Shown piece by piece: positions 1 through 8,700 of a stretch of DNA of 64,000 nucleotides (its first letter is position 1; every line of letters begins with the position of its first letter). The translations under genes and the position numbers were made by a program. The notes below the pieces were generated by a model. It did not search any database. It was not told the origin of the DNA and worked only from the letters and a program-made list of their open reading frames with translations. This DNA comes from Pseudofrankia coriaricola (GTDB lineage: Bacteria > Actinomycetota > Actinomycetes > Frankiales > Frankiaceae): assembly GCF_001854805.1 (NCBI RefSeq), contig NZ_MBLO01000263.1, positions 1 through 64,000 on the forward strand, written 5' to 3'.

Positions 1-58
1 CAGCACAGATGCCACGCCGCCACGCCGTACCAACCCGCCGGCCAGCAACAGCGGAAGA

Positions 59-397
59 TCAGCCATCCAAGATCGACTTAAGCTTCACGGCATTGGTCCC
101 GGAGCCCTCGTCGTCTCGCCACTCGTAGGCGATCCGTCGGCCATGCACACCGCCTTCGTCGTTCGCGAGGCCGATCCTGGCGTCTATCCCGGCTCGTGCC
201 GAGGACAGCGCCGAATTGGACGCCCCCGAGCCGGGATAGACGAACCCGAGCGTCACCTGGCCCGGTGTGACCCCGGGCGAGTCGCAGGCGGCGGCCGCTC
301 CATTCCCGGCACTCGACGAGGAGCAGCCGGTCGCCGCGACGACGACGAGGATTGCGACCGCCACCTCTAAAGGTGCCCGTGACGTGCGTAAGCGCAT
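59..397 (-). pseudogene. Truncated Liv-type substrate-binding lipoprotein
   Basis: The 112-codon reading frame starts at an ATG preceded by GAGGGA. It has a lipoprotein signal peptide with lipobox ATGC (Cys about residue 25), a Ser/Gly linker, and the start of a periplasmic-binding fold (GVTPGQVTLGFVYPGSG, then VHGRRIAYEWRDDEGSG). It matches the first quarter of the intact binding protein at 15985-17277, then stops after LKSILDG, where the family normally runs to 400 residues or more. Only the N-terminal fragment remains, so it is not functional as written. The IS5-type remnant just upstream suggests the damage came from IS activity. That it is a binding-protein N-terminus is sure; the cause of the truncation is inference. 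Confidence 0.75.
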
Positions 398-439
398 GTA
401 AATCCCTCACTAGCACCGTGCTTGACCGGATTCATTTCC

Positions 440-765
440 CCGCGCGGCGCCGGCCGGCCCCGGACCCGGACCGACCATGTCCTGGCCGACAAGGCATACA
501 GCTCGAAGGCGAACCGCGCCTGGCTACGCCGGCGGGGCATCGGGTGCACGATCCCGGAGAAGGCCGACCAGCCGCCCAGCGCCGTGCCCGCGGCTCGAAA
601 GGCGGCCGGCCGCCCCCGCTTCGACCACCAGGCCTACAAGCAGCGACACGCGGTCGATAAAACCGGCTCAAACATCACGGCGCCGTGGCCACCCGCTATG
701 ACAGGCTAGCCGTCCATTACGAAGCAACAGTCACCATCACCGCGATCGACGAATGGCTCCGCTGA
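440..765 (+). pseudogene. IS5-family DDE transposase, C-terminal remnant with frameshift
   Basis: Two reading frames join to give the end of an IS5-type transposase: first VLADKAYSSKANRAWLRRRG and IPEKADQ, FDHQAYKQRHAV, then, after a frame change near 660-680, AVATRYDRLAVHYEATVTI and TAIDEWLR with a stop at 763-765. This is the usual C-terminal end of actinobacterial IS5 transposases. The N-terminal half is missing, so the element cannot move by itself. It lies between a truncated binding protein and a P450 gene and marks an old rearrangement. Confidence 0.8.
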
Positions 766-768
766 CCA

Positions 769-788
769 ACTTTGAAACAGGCTCTAGC
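769..788. repeat. Probable right terminal inverted repeat of the IS5-type remnant
   Basis: AACTTTGAAACAGGCTCTAG follows the transposase stop codon directly. Its reverse complement starts with the AGAGCCTGTTTCAAAGTT-type end seen in IS5-group elements. The partner repeat is not in the window, in keeping with loss of the left half. It lies within 10 bp of the P450 stop codon. Confidence 0.45.
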
Positions 789-796
789 CGCTGACG

Positions 797-2080
797 TCAG
801 CTGACCGGCGTGAATTCGAGATGCAGCTGCGTCAGGCCGCGGAGGACGTAGGTGGGGAAGTAGTCGTAGTGACGATCACCCGCCGGGCCGTGAAACCGCT
901 CGGAGATCCGGATGTCGTTGGTGCGGTCGAACAGGCGCTCAATACTTACCCTGGTCTCGGCCCGGGCGAGCGGGCCCCCAGGGCATGAATGGATGCCACG
1001 ACCGAAGGCCAAGTGCTCGCGGGCGTTGGGCCGATCGACCCGGAACTCGGCGGGGCACTCGAAGCGGCGCGGGTCGCGGCTGGCCGCACCGTTGAGAACC
1101 ATGACTGTGGTCCCCGCGGCGATCTCGACTCCACCGATGGTGGTCGCTCGGCGGGCCAGCCGGAAATCGCCCTTCACCGGGCTCTCGTGGCGGAGGACCT
1201 CCTCCACGAAGTTCGGGATGCGTTCGCGCTCGTTCCGCAGGAGGCGCTGCAGTTCGGCATCCTCGCCGAGGCGCTGGAGCGCGGCGCCGAGGAGTCGCAC
1301 CGTCGTCTCCTGCCCCGCGGCGAAGAGGTTGGTCGCGACGCGCGCCGGGATGTCCACCGGTGGGAGGGTGCCGTCCGGGAAGGTCGTGTTCGCGATGGAC
1401 GTCAACACGTCCTGGCGCGGCTCACGCCGGCGGTCCTCGATGTAGGCCCTGAACTGGTCTTGCAGCGACTCGAGCGGCGAGTGCTCCATGGACATCGACG
1501 TGCTGCCGACCATCGCCGGATAGTCCTCACCACCCCGCTGCTGCGACTTCGTATTCCACGGGTCCCACTCGTCCTCTGGCATCCCGAGCAGGTCGCCGAT
1601 CACGGCCATCGTGAACGGGGCGGAGTACATGCTGATGAATTCGCATTCGCCCTGATCGGCGAAGCCGTCGAGCTGGCGGTCGGCGAGCCGCCACATGGCG
1701 TCCTCGTTCTCCTTCAAGCGCTTCGGCGTGAGGAGCCGCATCAACAGGGACCGGAAGTCGGTGTGCTCGGGCGGGTCGAGGCACGTGATCTGATCCGAGA
1801 AGGGAAGCTGGTGCCGGTATTGCTCGATCAGGCCGCTGACGTCGTCGCCCTCGAGCGGCACCGGGAAGCCCGGGAACGGCCCCGAGACCGAGTTGCACGA
1901 CGAGAACGTATTCGAGTCCTTGTAGACGGCGGCAGCCTCGTCCCATCCCGTCACCATCATCACGCCGTGGTGCGGCTCGCTGGTCACCGGGCAGCGGTCA
2001 CGCAGGTGGTCGAAGTAGGGATACGGGTCCGAGATGAAGGAGTTGTCGCGAAAGAAGTCGAGTGCGTCGAAGTCGGTCAC
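797..2080 (-). CDS. Cytochrome P450 monooxygenase
   Basis: A soluble bacterial-class haem monooxygenase of 427 residues. Visible motifs in order: DPYPYFDHLRD at the N-terminus, I-helix AAGQETT (oxygen activation), EEVLR (ExxR) and the haem loop FGRGIHSCPGG with the Cys thiolate. The GTG at 2080 was chosen because AGGAG (2088-2092) lies 7 nt upstream and the protein then begins MTDFDALDFF, as related P450s do. An upstream in-frame start would add 27 low-complexity residues. No ferredoxin or reductase gene is next to it. Substrate unknown; the VOC and catabolic surroundings suggest a hydrophobic organic compound (inference). Confidence 0.93.
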   Translation of the reverse strand: MTDFDALDFFRDNSFISDPYPYFDHLRDRCPVTSEPHHGVMMVTGWDEAAAVYKDSNTFSSCNSVSGPFPGFPVPLEGDDVSGLIEQYRHQLPFSDQITCLDPPEHTDFRSLLMRLLTPKRLKENEDAMWRLADRQLDGFADQGECEFISMYSAPFTMAVIGDLLGMPEDEWDPWNTKSQQRGGEDYPAMVGSTSMSMEHSPLESLQDQFRAYIEDRRREPRQDVLTSIANTTFPDGTLPPVDIPARVATNLFAAGQETTVRLLGAALQRLGEDAELQRLLRNERERIPNFVEEVLRHESPVKGDFRLARRATTIGGVEIAAGTTVMVLNGAASRDPRRFECPAEFRVDRPNAREHLAFGRGIHSCPGGPLARAETRVSIERLFDRTNDIRISERFHGPAGDRHYDYFPTYVLRGLTQLHLEFTPVS

Positions 2081-2229
2081 CAGGCAGCTCCTGTGGGGCG
2101 GCGGATGAGAACGCGCCGCTGACTGTAGCACACGGATCGCCAAATCCGTTGACTCACTCACCGATTAGCGGGCGGCACTGTCCGGCCCCGGCCGCCGCAG
2201 GTTCCGCGCGGCCAGCCTCGCTTCGCCGC

Positions 2230-2530
2230 GGCGAGCCGGTAGCGCCTGGCGGGACGATCGTCGTGCCGGCGGCCGGCCGCCGGCCGCCGCCCCGCTCGAG
2301 CTCGACTGGGGCTTGCTGTTCAGCAAGAAGACAAGGGTCATCCCGTCGGCTGCATACTGCTCCCACGACGGCCAAGGAGATACGGACGCCGCCCGACCGC
2401 TCGTCTGCGAGCCGGAGATCGTGGATCACCTGATCATTGACCGCTTCCCGCTTGAGGACGCCCAGAGGCGTTCCGAGCGGCGACCGACCGGACGTCGGGT
2501 GTCGTCCGCCTGATGACCGACCCGACGTGG
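2230..2530 (+). pseudogene. Zn-dependent alcohol dehydrogenase, C-terminal remnant with two frameshifts
   Basis: Read in three successive frames this stretch gives VAPGGTIVVP, then APLELDWGLLFSKKTRVIPS, AYCSHDG and EIVDHLIIDRFPLEDA, then EAFRAATDRTSGVVRLMTDP. These line up in order with the last 95 or so residues of the intact dehydrogenase at 51725-52663 (VAPGGAVVVP, LNWMTLFNREARIIPS, TYCRHDG, HRFPIEESAHAFQVAADRS). The frame changes show that the gene is dead. It fills most of the space between the divergent P450 and VOC genes. Confidence 0.75.
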
Positions 2531-2598
2531 GCGGCTCGAGACCTCCCCGGCGCGGCGACACGACCCGCCTCCCACGGTGTCCAACTTTCGGAGAAATG

Positions 2599-2613
2599 GT
2601 TGACGCAGTCCGA
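2599..2613. promoter_or_regulatory. Operator-like element GTTGACGCAGTCCGA
   Basis: The 15-mer GTTGACGCAGTCCGA recurs exactly at 3321-3335 and with two changes at 13556-13570. It resembles half-diverged forms of the GTYGAC-N3-GTCRAC elements at 9526 and 13472. Here it lies about 160 bp upstream of the VOC gene. No good -10 follows (TTGGTC), so it may be a decayed copy. Confidence 0.35.
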
Positions 2614-2775
2614 TGTTGGTCGGAGAGTGGGGCGCCTAGGCTGGCATCGTCGAGGAGCTCCCGAACTGGCCACGCTGCTGCAGCGGCGCGGGACCCGGCA
2701 TCGGGCGGTTTCTGGATCGGTTCGCCTCGCCTCGCTGAACGGTGCCAGCCGAACGACCACGAGGTGGAGGAGCCC

Positions 2776-3213
2776 ATGAACGTACCCGACCTGGGAGGCA
2801 TCCCGATCACGTACACGCATGTGTGCTACGTGACGGCAGACCTCGAGCAGTCCATCGCCACCTTCGCCGCCCTGGGCGCCAAGGTCGTCGAACGGGTCGA
2901 GTTCTCCATCGGGATCTACGCCATAGCCCAGGTGCCGGACGGCACGACGGGGGTGGACGGCGCCTCGGGCTGGATCATGGTCGAGCTGCTGATGCCGACC
3001 GAGGAGGGGAATCTCTACAGCGACCATCTCGCCAAGTACGGGCCGGGACTGCACCATCTCGGGGTCACCGTCAGCGACTTCGACGCCTGCCTCGACGCGC
3101 TCATAGCCGCCGGCTGCGTGCCGATGACGGAGCACCGAGCGCCCAACTACGACATGTGCTACCTGGACTGCGGCGCCATCGGATTCCCCATCATCCAGAT
3201 GGTCGCCAGCTGA
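2776..3213 (+). CDS. VOC-family (glyoxalase/dioxygenase superfamily) protein
   Basis: A 145-residue single-domain protein of the vicinal oxygen chelate superfamily. It shows the beta-alpha-beta-beta-beta pattern: THVCYVTADLEQSIATF, the middle IMVELLMPTEEGNLYSDHL, then GPGLHHLGVTVSDFDACL and YLDCGAIGFPIIQM. Candidate metal ligands are the His of THVCY, Glu of VELL and His of LHHLG. The ATG at 2776 follows GGTGGAGGAG. A paralogue is at 15269-15778. Such small VOC proteins act as lyases, epimerases or isomerases; the substrate cannot be told. It probably belongs to the same catabolic set as the nearby LLM and amidohydrolase genes. Confidence 0.85.
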   Translation: MNVPDLGGIPITYTHVCYVTADLEQSIATFAALGAKVVERVEFSIGIYAIAQVPDGTTGVDGASGWIMVELLMPTEEGNLYSDHLAKYGPGLHHLGVTVSDFDACLDALIAAGCVPMTEHRAPNYDMCYLDCGAIGFPIIQMVAS

Positions 3214-3290
3214 GGCCTGGAGTCGACACTGACCGGCGGACCGTACTCTACGCGATCGAGGCGCCTGCCCCCGAGGTGGGAGCTCGCCGG

Positions 3291-3335
3291 TTGAGTCAGT
3301 CAGTTGACTTGAGTCAGTCAGTTGACGCAGTCCGA
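3291..3335. repeat. Perfect 18-bp tandem repeat joined to an operator-like 15-mer
   Basis: TTGAGTCAGTCAGTTGAC occurs twice in direct tandem (3291-3308 and 3309-3326), and the second copy runs into GTTGACGCAGTCCGA (3321-3335). The unit is built from GTTGAC/GAGTC blocks like those in the operator-promoters at 3566, 9526 and 13464. It precedes the decayed LLM fragment, suggesting an amplified operator of a dead promoter. Confidence 0.7.
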
Positions 3336-3361
3336 AATTTCCGCGCGATTCGCTCTTCGCA

Positions 3362-3545
3362 CTGACCGACGCTGCCGTGCTTCGCGCGAGCGGGCGGTAC
3401 TGGGTGCTCACGCCGGGCCCAGTCCATCGAGGAGCTTCAAGCCGTGACTGACTCGTTCCCGATGCTCCCTCCGATGCGCGGCGGCATCCCGCCGGAACTG
3501 GCCTGGGTGTCACCGCGGCGGCTGAAGCGCTGTAGGTGGTCCCGC
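3362..3545 (+). pseudogene. LLM-class oxidoreductase, C-terminal remnant with frameshift
   Basis: One frame gives LTDAAVLRASGRYWVLTPG, and after a frame change AQSIEELQAVTDSFPMLPPM and GGIPPELAW. The same order occurs at the end of the intact LLM enzyme at 12374-13342 (DVAVLRANGRYRILTPAQ, LHPMCGGIPPELAW). The first 250 or so residues are absent. It is a remnant of a second copy of that enzyme. Confidence 0.75.
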
Positions 3546-3565
3546 GCCGGTTCGGGCGCTAGACA

Positions 3566-3588
3566 ACTTACTGAGTCAACTCTATTAT
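3566..3588 (+). promoter_or_regulatory. Operator/-10 promoter of the transporter operon
   Basis: ACTTACTGAGTCAAC is followed after 2 nt by TATTAT (3583-3588). The promoters at 9526-9548 (+) and 13464-13486 (-) have the same order, YGAGTCMAC-N2-TATWRT. Here the left half-site has diverged. The first gene downstream starts at 3971, leaving a leader of roughly 370 nt in which I see no gene and no clear riboswitch. Confidence 0.5.
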
Positions 3589-3970
3589 GCGATACCACTG
3601 CGACGCCGCCACCTCGGGCGCCGTTGCGGCACGACAGCCACCCACTTCGATCCCCGACGTCCGGTGTCGGGGCGGACTTTCTCGGTCGGGCCGGCGCCAG
3701 CCGCCTCGGGCCGGCCCGCCGGCTCTGGTCCCCTTCGGGCTGGCGCTGGGACCCCGGGAGGTGTGCCCGGCCGCTGGGCGGCGGCGGGCCCGTCTCCCGG
3801 GAGAACGCCGGCACCCTCTGAAGACGTCGGCACCGAGCCAGTTTCGGGCGAGTGACGCCTGCTCCTGAACAGCAGGGACCTCCCGCCCGGCCCCAGGTCT
3901 CGCCCGACGAGGCAGCACCCTCAGAGGCCGCCGCAGCAACGGTGACATCAGGTGGAAAGGGGCAACCCGA
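3589..3970. other. Long untranslated leader, no gene seen
   Basis: This 380-bp GC-rich stretch lies between the promoter-like element and the binding-protein gene. Reading frames in it have no recognisable domains and read as low-complexity Pro/Arg/Gly. AAGGGG just before 3971 serves as ribosome-binding site. Confidence 0.5.
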
Positions 3971-5665
3971 ATGAACTCTCCCAAGGAGCCCGTGTTAGGC
4001 AACCTCGGCCGGGTGCTCAAGCGCTACTGGATATTCCTCGTCATCGGGGCCGTCGCCGTCGTTCTCATCGGCGTGGTGCCTGCGCTCACCCACTCGGACG
4101 ACGAGGAGGCGTCGACGCCGACATCCGCGGCGGCCGGCGGCGCGCCGACGGCCGGCGCCTCGAGTGCGCCAGACTGCGATCCCGAGACGGGCAAGCTCAT
4201 GATCCCGAGCCGGTTCTTCGCGCCGCCATGCGTCTCGATGTGGACGGCCGACGACAACAACGGCGGCGCGACGGCACGCGGGGTGACTGCCACGGAGATC
4301 AAGCTGGTCGTGAGGGTGCCGCAGTCGATACCGCCCGGCACGGGCATCTCCGACACCACCGACCAGATCAAGGCTGATCTCACTGACTGGGTCAAACTCT
4401 TCAACCGTCACTTCGAGACGTATGGCCGCACGGTGACGTTGAGCTTCCAGACCGGTACTGGCGAGGACGCGGCCGGTCAACGTGCCGACGCCATCCAGGT
4501 GGCGTCGGAGCAGCCCTTCGCCACGATCGCAGGGGGCACGACAGGTCAGACCTATGACAACGAGGCGGCGGCGCGCGACATCGTGACCTTCACGACCTTC
4601 GACACTCCGCAATCGCTGTACGAGGCGCGGGCGCCGTATCTCTGGGGCGTGCGGTCGGCCTCGGAGCAGCAGCTGCTCACGATCCTCGCCCGCTACGTCG
4701 GCAAGCGGCTCGCGGGTCACGACGCCCAGTGGGCGGGCGATCCGGAGATGCAGTCCAGCACCCGCAAGTTCGGCCTCCTGTATCCCGCCGGCATGGACCA
4801 GAACGCGCTCAAACTGTTCAACCAGGAGCTCGGCAAGTACGGCGTGAGCATGGTCGACGAGATCGCGGTCGCTGCCACGGACCAGACGAACGGTGCGGAC
4901 CCGCAGACCTCCGCGCAACAAGCGCAGGCGGCGATCGACAAGCTGCGTGACGAGGGTGTGAACGTGGTGGTGCCGTTCATCAACTACAGCGCGCTGCTCA
5001 CCGCGCAGCGAGAAGCCACCGCACAGCACTACTTCCCCGAGTGGGTCGTCACCCCGTACGGCTACAACACCACCACCGCGCTCGCCCGGTACCTCGATCC
5101 GGCCCAGACCGCTCACATGTACGGCCTCAGCATCGCCGCTCCCCCGGTCACCGAGGGTGAGTCCGAGCCCGAGCGGCTGTTCCGGTGGGAGTACGGCCGC
5201 CTGCCGCAGGCCAAGTCCTTCGGCACCCACGTCGCTCCGGGCGAGCTCTACGACCTCTTCCTGGGGATCCAGATGGCGGGGCCGAACCTCAACCCGAAGA
5301 CGTTCCAGAGGGCATTGTTCGACCTCCCGGCGTTCGGCGGCGCCACGCAGAGTTTCGTGACGACCGAGACGTGGTCGTACGGGCCTGCTGCCGCGAACGA
5401 GTGGCCGTTCGACAACTACACGGGCGTCGCGGACGTCGCGGAGGTGTGGTGGGACCCGGGCGCGACGGGCATCGACGAGAGTGGCCATGCCGGACAGGGG
5501 ATGTTCCAGTACGCGAACGGGGGCAAACGGCTTGCCCTCGATGACATCCCATCCGGCGAGCCCAACGCCTTCGACCCGCGCGGAGCCGTCGTCAGCTTCG
5601 GCACCATCCCGCCGGCCGAGTTAGCGCCCGACTACCCCAACCGACACTGCGAACGCAGGTGCTGA
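3971..5665 (+). CDS. Branched-chain amino acid/organic acid ABC transporter substrate-binding protein, membrane-anchored
   Basis: A 564-residue extracytoplasmic solute-binding protein of the Leu/Ile/Val type (Peripla_BP_6). Instead of a lipobox it has a basic N-terminus (VLKRYW) and one hydrophobic segment at about residues 22-38 (IFLVIGAVAVVLIGVVPAL), so it is probably held by a membrane anchor. The binding domain starts near residue 105 (VTATEIKLVVRVPQS). It is longer than usual (400-450). It is immediately upstream of the fused permease/ATPase gene (TGA 5663-5665, GTG 5667) and must feed it. The ligand is unknown; such proteins in catabolic clusters often bind aromatic or alicyclic acids rather than amino acids. 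Confidence 0.9.
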   Translation: MNSPKEPVLGNLGRVLKRYWIFLVIGAVAVVLIGVVPALTHSDDEEASTPTSAAAGGAPTAGASSAPDCDPETGKLMIPSRFFAPPCVSMWTADDNNGGATARGVTATEIKLVVRVPQSIPPGTGISDTTDQIKADLTDWVKLFNRHFETYGRTVTLSFQTGTGEDAAGQRADAIQVASEQPFATIAGGTTGQTYDNEAAARDIVTFTTFDTPQSLYEARAPYLWGVRSASEQQLLTILARYVGKRLAGHDAQWAGDPEMQSSTRKFGLLYPAGMDQNALKLFNQELGKYGVSMVDEIAVAATDQTNGADPQTSAQQAQAAIDKLRDEGVNVVVPFINYSALLTAQREATAQHYFPEWVVTPYGYNTTTALARYLDPAQTAHMYGLSIAAPPVTEGESEPERLFRWEYGRLPQAKSFGTHVAPGELYDLFLGIQMAGPNLNPKTFQRALFDLPAFGGATQSFVTTETWSYGPAAANEWPFDNYTGVADVAEVWWDPGATGIDESGHAGQGMFQYANGGKRLALDDIPSGEPNAFDPRGAVVSFGTIPPAELAPDYPNRHCERRC

Positions 5666-5711
5666 CGTGAGGACCCCAACAGACCCTGCGATCACAGGTG
5701 CTGGCGCGGAC
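5634..5711. repeat. Imperfect 39-bp tandem duplication across the gene junction
   Basis: Units 5634-5672 and 5673-5711 match at 30 of 39 positions (ACCCCAAC, CCTGCGA/ACTGCGA, CAGGTGCTG cores). The first unit encodes the end of the binding protein and the second the first codons of the fused transporter, so the junction itself was duplicated and the copies diverged. Confidence 0.7.
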
Positions 5712-8700
5712 GTCCGGCCCACGCTGGCCAGCGCGATGAACGACCCACGTGTTCGCGGCGTCCTCCGCGCGCTGGCCTGTGTCGTGGTCTTCCTCGCCGT
5801 CCAACGCGTGCTGTGGCCGGCGCCGGCAGGCGTCCTCGTGAAGGGCGTGATTCTCGGGCTGCTGTCGTCGCTGCTGGCGCTCGGCCTTGCGCTCGTGTAC
5901 CGGGCGAACCGCGTTGTCAACTTCGCCCAGGCCGGTCTGGGGGTCGCTCCCGCGACCGTGATGGTGCTGCTCATCGCCAACTACGGGTGGCCCTATCCGG
6001 TCGGTTTCGTGCTGGCCCTGGCATCGGCGGGCGTGCTGGGTGTCGTTGTCTACGTCATGTTGATCAGACAGTTCTTCAAGGCACCCCGACTCATCCTCAC
6101 GGTGGTGACCATCGGGGTCTCGCAGATGCTGTTGGGCCTGTCTGCCCTCGTCGCCGACTGGCTCGACGGCTCCTCGTTCACCCGCGTGGAGCCGCCGTTC
6201 TCGTTCCGTCTGACGATCTCCCCGGTCACCTTCAACGCCTTCCACCTGATTGCGGCGATCGCCGCCCCCGTCGCGATCGTCGCCCTTTTCGTCTTCCTCC
6301 GCCGCAGCAGAGTCGGCCTGGCGATCCGGGCGACGGCCGAGAACGCCGAGCGAGCGGCCACCCTGGGCGTACCGGTCGAGCGCATCCAGACTGTCGTCTG
6401 GGCAGTCGCCGCGACGCTCTCGGCCCTCGGCGTGTTCCTCGCCAGCGGGGTCGGCGGCGAGGCCCTGGGCACGCCTGGCGTGGTGGCGGGACCGGCGACG
6501 CTCCTGCGGGCGCTCGCGGCCGCCGTGATCGGGCGCATGGAGCGCCTCGGCGTCATCGTGGCCGCCGCCGTCGGCCTCGGCATGCTCGATCAGGCGATCT
6601 TCTGGCACACCGGCAACGGCCAGCTCGTCGAGCCGATCATCTTTCTCGTGATCCTCGGCGCGCTGCTGCTCCAGCGGCGGCGCGGCGGATCGCGTGTCGA
6701 GGACAGCGACACTTCGAGCTGGCGCGCCGTCGCCGAGGCGAGGCCGGTTCCCGTCGAGCTCGCGGGCCTGCCCGAGGTCCGCTGGACCCGTCGGGCGGTG
6801 GTCGGCGCCCTTGCGGCGGTGGCTCTCGCCGTGCCATGGATGATGGGCCCGGGCCGTACGAACCTCGCTGCGCTCGTCCTCATCTACATGCTCGTCGGGC
6901 TGTCACTCGTCGTGCTCACGGGGTGGGCGGGCCAGGTGAGCCTCGGTCACGTCGCCTTCATGGCGATCGGTGCCGGCGTCAGCGGGGCCATCACCGTCCA
7001 CTGGCATTGGGACCTGCTCGAATCGTTCCTGATCGCCGCCGTGTGTGGTGCTGGGGCCGCTGTCCTGGTCGGGTTGCCGGCGCTCCGCATCAAGGGTCTG
7101 TTCTTCGCGGTGACCACGTTCGCGTTGGCCGTGACGACCTCGACCTACCTGTTGAACACAGATGTGATCCACTGGCTCCCCGGCCCGAACGACCACATCG
7201 ATCGCCTGCCGCTGTTGGGTCGATTGGCGATCGACTCCGAGCGCCGTTTCTACTACCTCTGCCTGGCCTTCGTCGGCATCGCGCTGTTGATGATTCGGGG
7301 GATGCGACGAAGCCGCACCGGGCGTGCGCTGATGGGCATTCGGGACAACCAACGGGCCGCGGAGTCATACGGCATCAACGCCTCGCGCGTCACACTCACC
7401 GCGTTCGCGGCGTCAGGCGCGCTCGCAGCCGTCGCCGGCGCCCTGTTCGTGCACAGCCAGCAGACGTTGGACGCGACGCAGTTCGGCATCACCGACAGCC
7501 TGCGGGTGTTCACCATGGTCGTCATCGGTGGTCTCGGGTCCGTCCCCGGTGCCGTGATCGGCGCGCTGTACCTCAACGGCGTCACCTGGTTCCTGGTCCT
7601 GCTGCCTGATCGGGGCCCGATCCAGTGGGGCGTCGAGGTCCTGGCCACCGGAGGTGGCCTCATCGCGGTACTCGGCCTCATGCCCAACGGGCTCGGGTCG
7701 CTGCTGTACGGCGTGCGCGACATCGGACTGCGGGCCGTCGGCAGACGGCGGGGACTGCTGGTGCCAAGCTTGATCGCCGACGCCGCCGGAACCAGGACGG
7801 CGGACGACGCGGCGAGGACGCGCAAGATCGTGGCGCCCCCCAAGCCGCAGCCTGCGATCCGGGTTGCCGAGCCAGCACCGTTGCTGGCAGTGCGCAACCT
7901 CGACGCCGGCTACGACGGCGTGCAGGTGCTCTTCGGTGTGGACTTCGAGGTCCAGGCCGGCGAAATCGTCGCCTTGCTCGGCACCAACGGCGCCGGCAAG
8001 TCGACCCTGTTGCGCGTGGTCGCCGGCCTGACCCGCGCCAAACGCGGGTCGATCGAGCTCGACCGAGCGGCCCTCCGGGGAAGAGCCACCAAGATCGCTT
8101 CCTGTGGTGTGTCGCTCGTTCCCGGCGGCCGAGGCGTGTTCCCGTCACTGACGGTGGGCGAGAACCTGCGCGTCGCGACATGGCGGCTGGACGGCGACGC
8201 CGCCTCGGCCCACCTGGCCATGGAGGACGTCCTCGGCCGGTTCCCCGTGCTCCGGCGGCGGTGGGCGACTGCCGCCGGCAACCTCTCCGGCGGCGAGCAG
8301 CAAATGCTGACGCTCGCCCAGAGCTTCCTCCGAAAGCCGCGGCTGATCCTCATCGACGAGCTCTCGCTCGGCCTTGCGCCCGTCGTCGTCTCGGAGCTCA
8401 TGGATGCGGTGCGGACGTTCCGCGACGAAGGCGCCACCGTCGTGCTCGTCGAGCAGTCCGTCAACGTCGCGCTCACGATCGCGGACGAGGCATATTACAT
8501 GGAGAAGGGCGAGGTCCGCTTCCACGGCCCCACCGCCGAGCTCCTCCATCGGCCCGACCTCCTTCGCAGCGTCTACATGGAAGGCGCAGCCACTCGCGGC
8601 ACGACGCGCGGCCACGCTGAGCAGCCCGAGAGCCCGCGTCGAACGAGCAACAACGGACCGACGTCCACGGTGCTGGAGGTGGCGGAGGTGTCGAAGCACT

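Noticed and set aside
989-2122. Long plus-strand open frame opposite the P450 gene
   Set aside because: Arg/Val/Glu-rich with no domain; it mirrors the third-position GC bias of the P450 on the other strand.
2154-2816. 220-codon minus-strand frame between P450 and VOC
   Set aside because: It is antisense to the ADH remnant and the VOC start and has no motif of its own.
3291-3326. CRISPR-like repetition
   Set aside because: Only two adjacent 18-bp copies without spacers; no cas genes anywhere in the window.
3995-5488. 497-codon minus-strand frame opposite the binding protein
   Set aside because: Composition is that of an antisense shadow, no motif, no ribosome-binding site.
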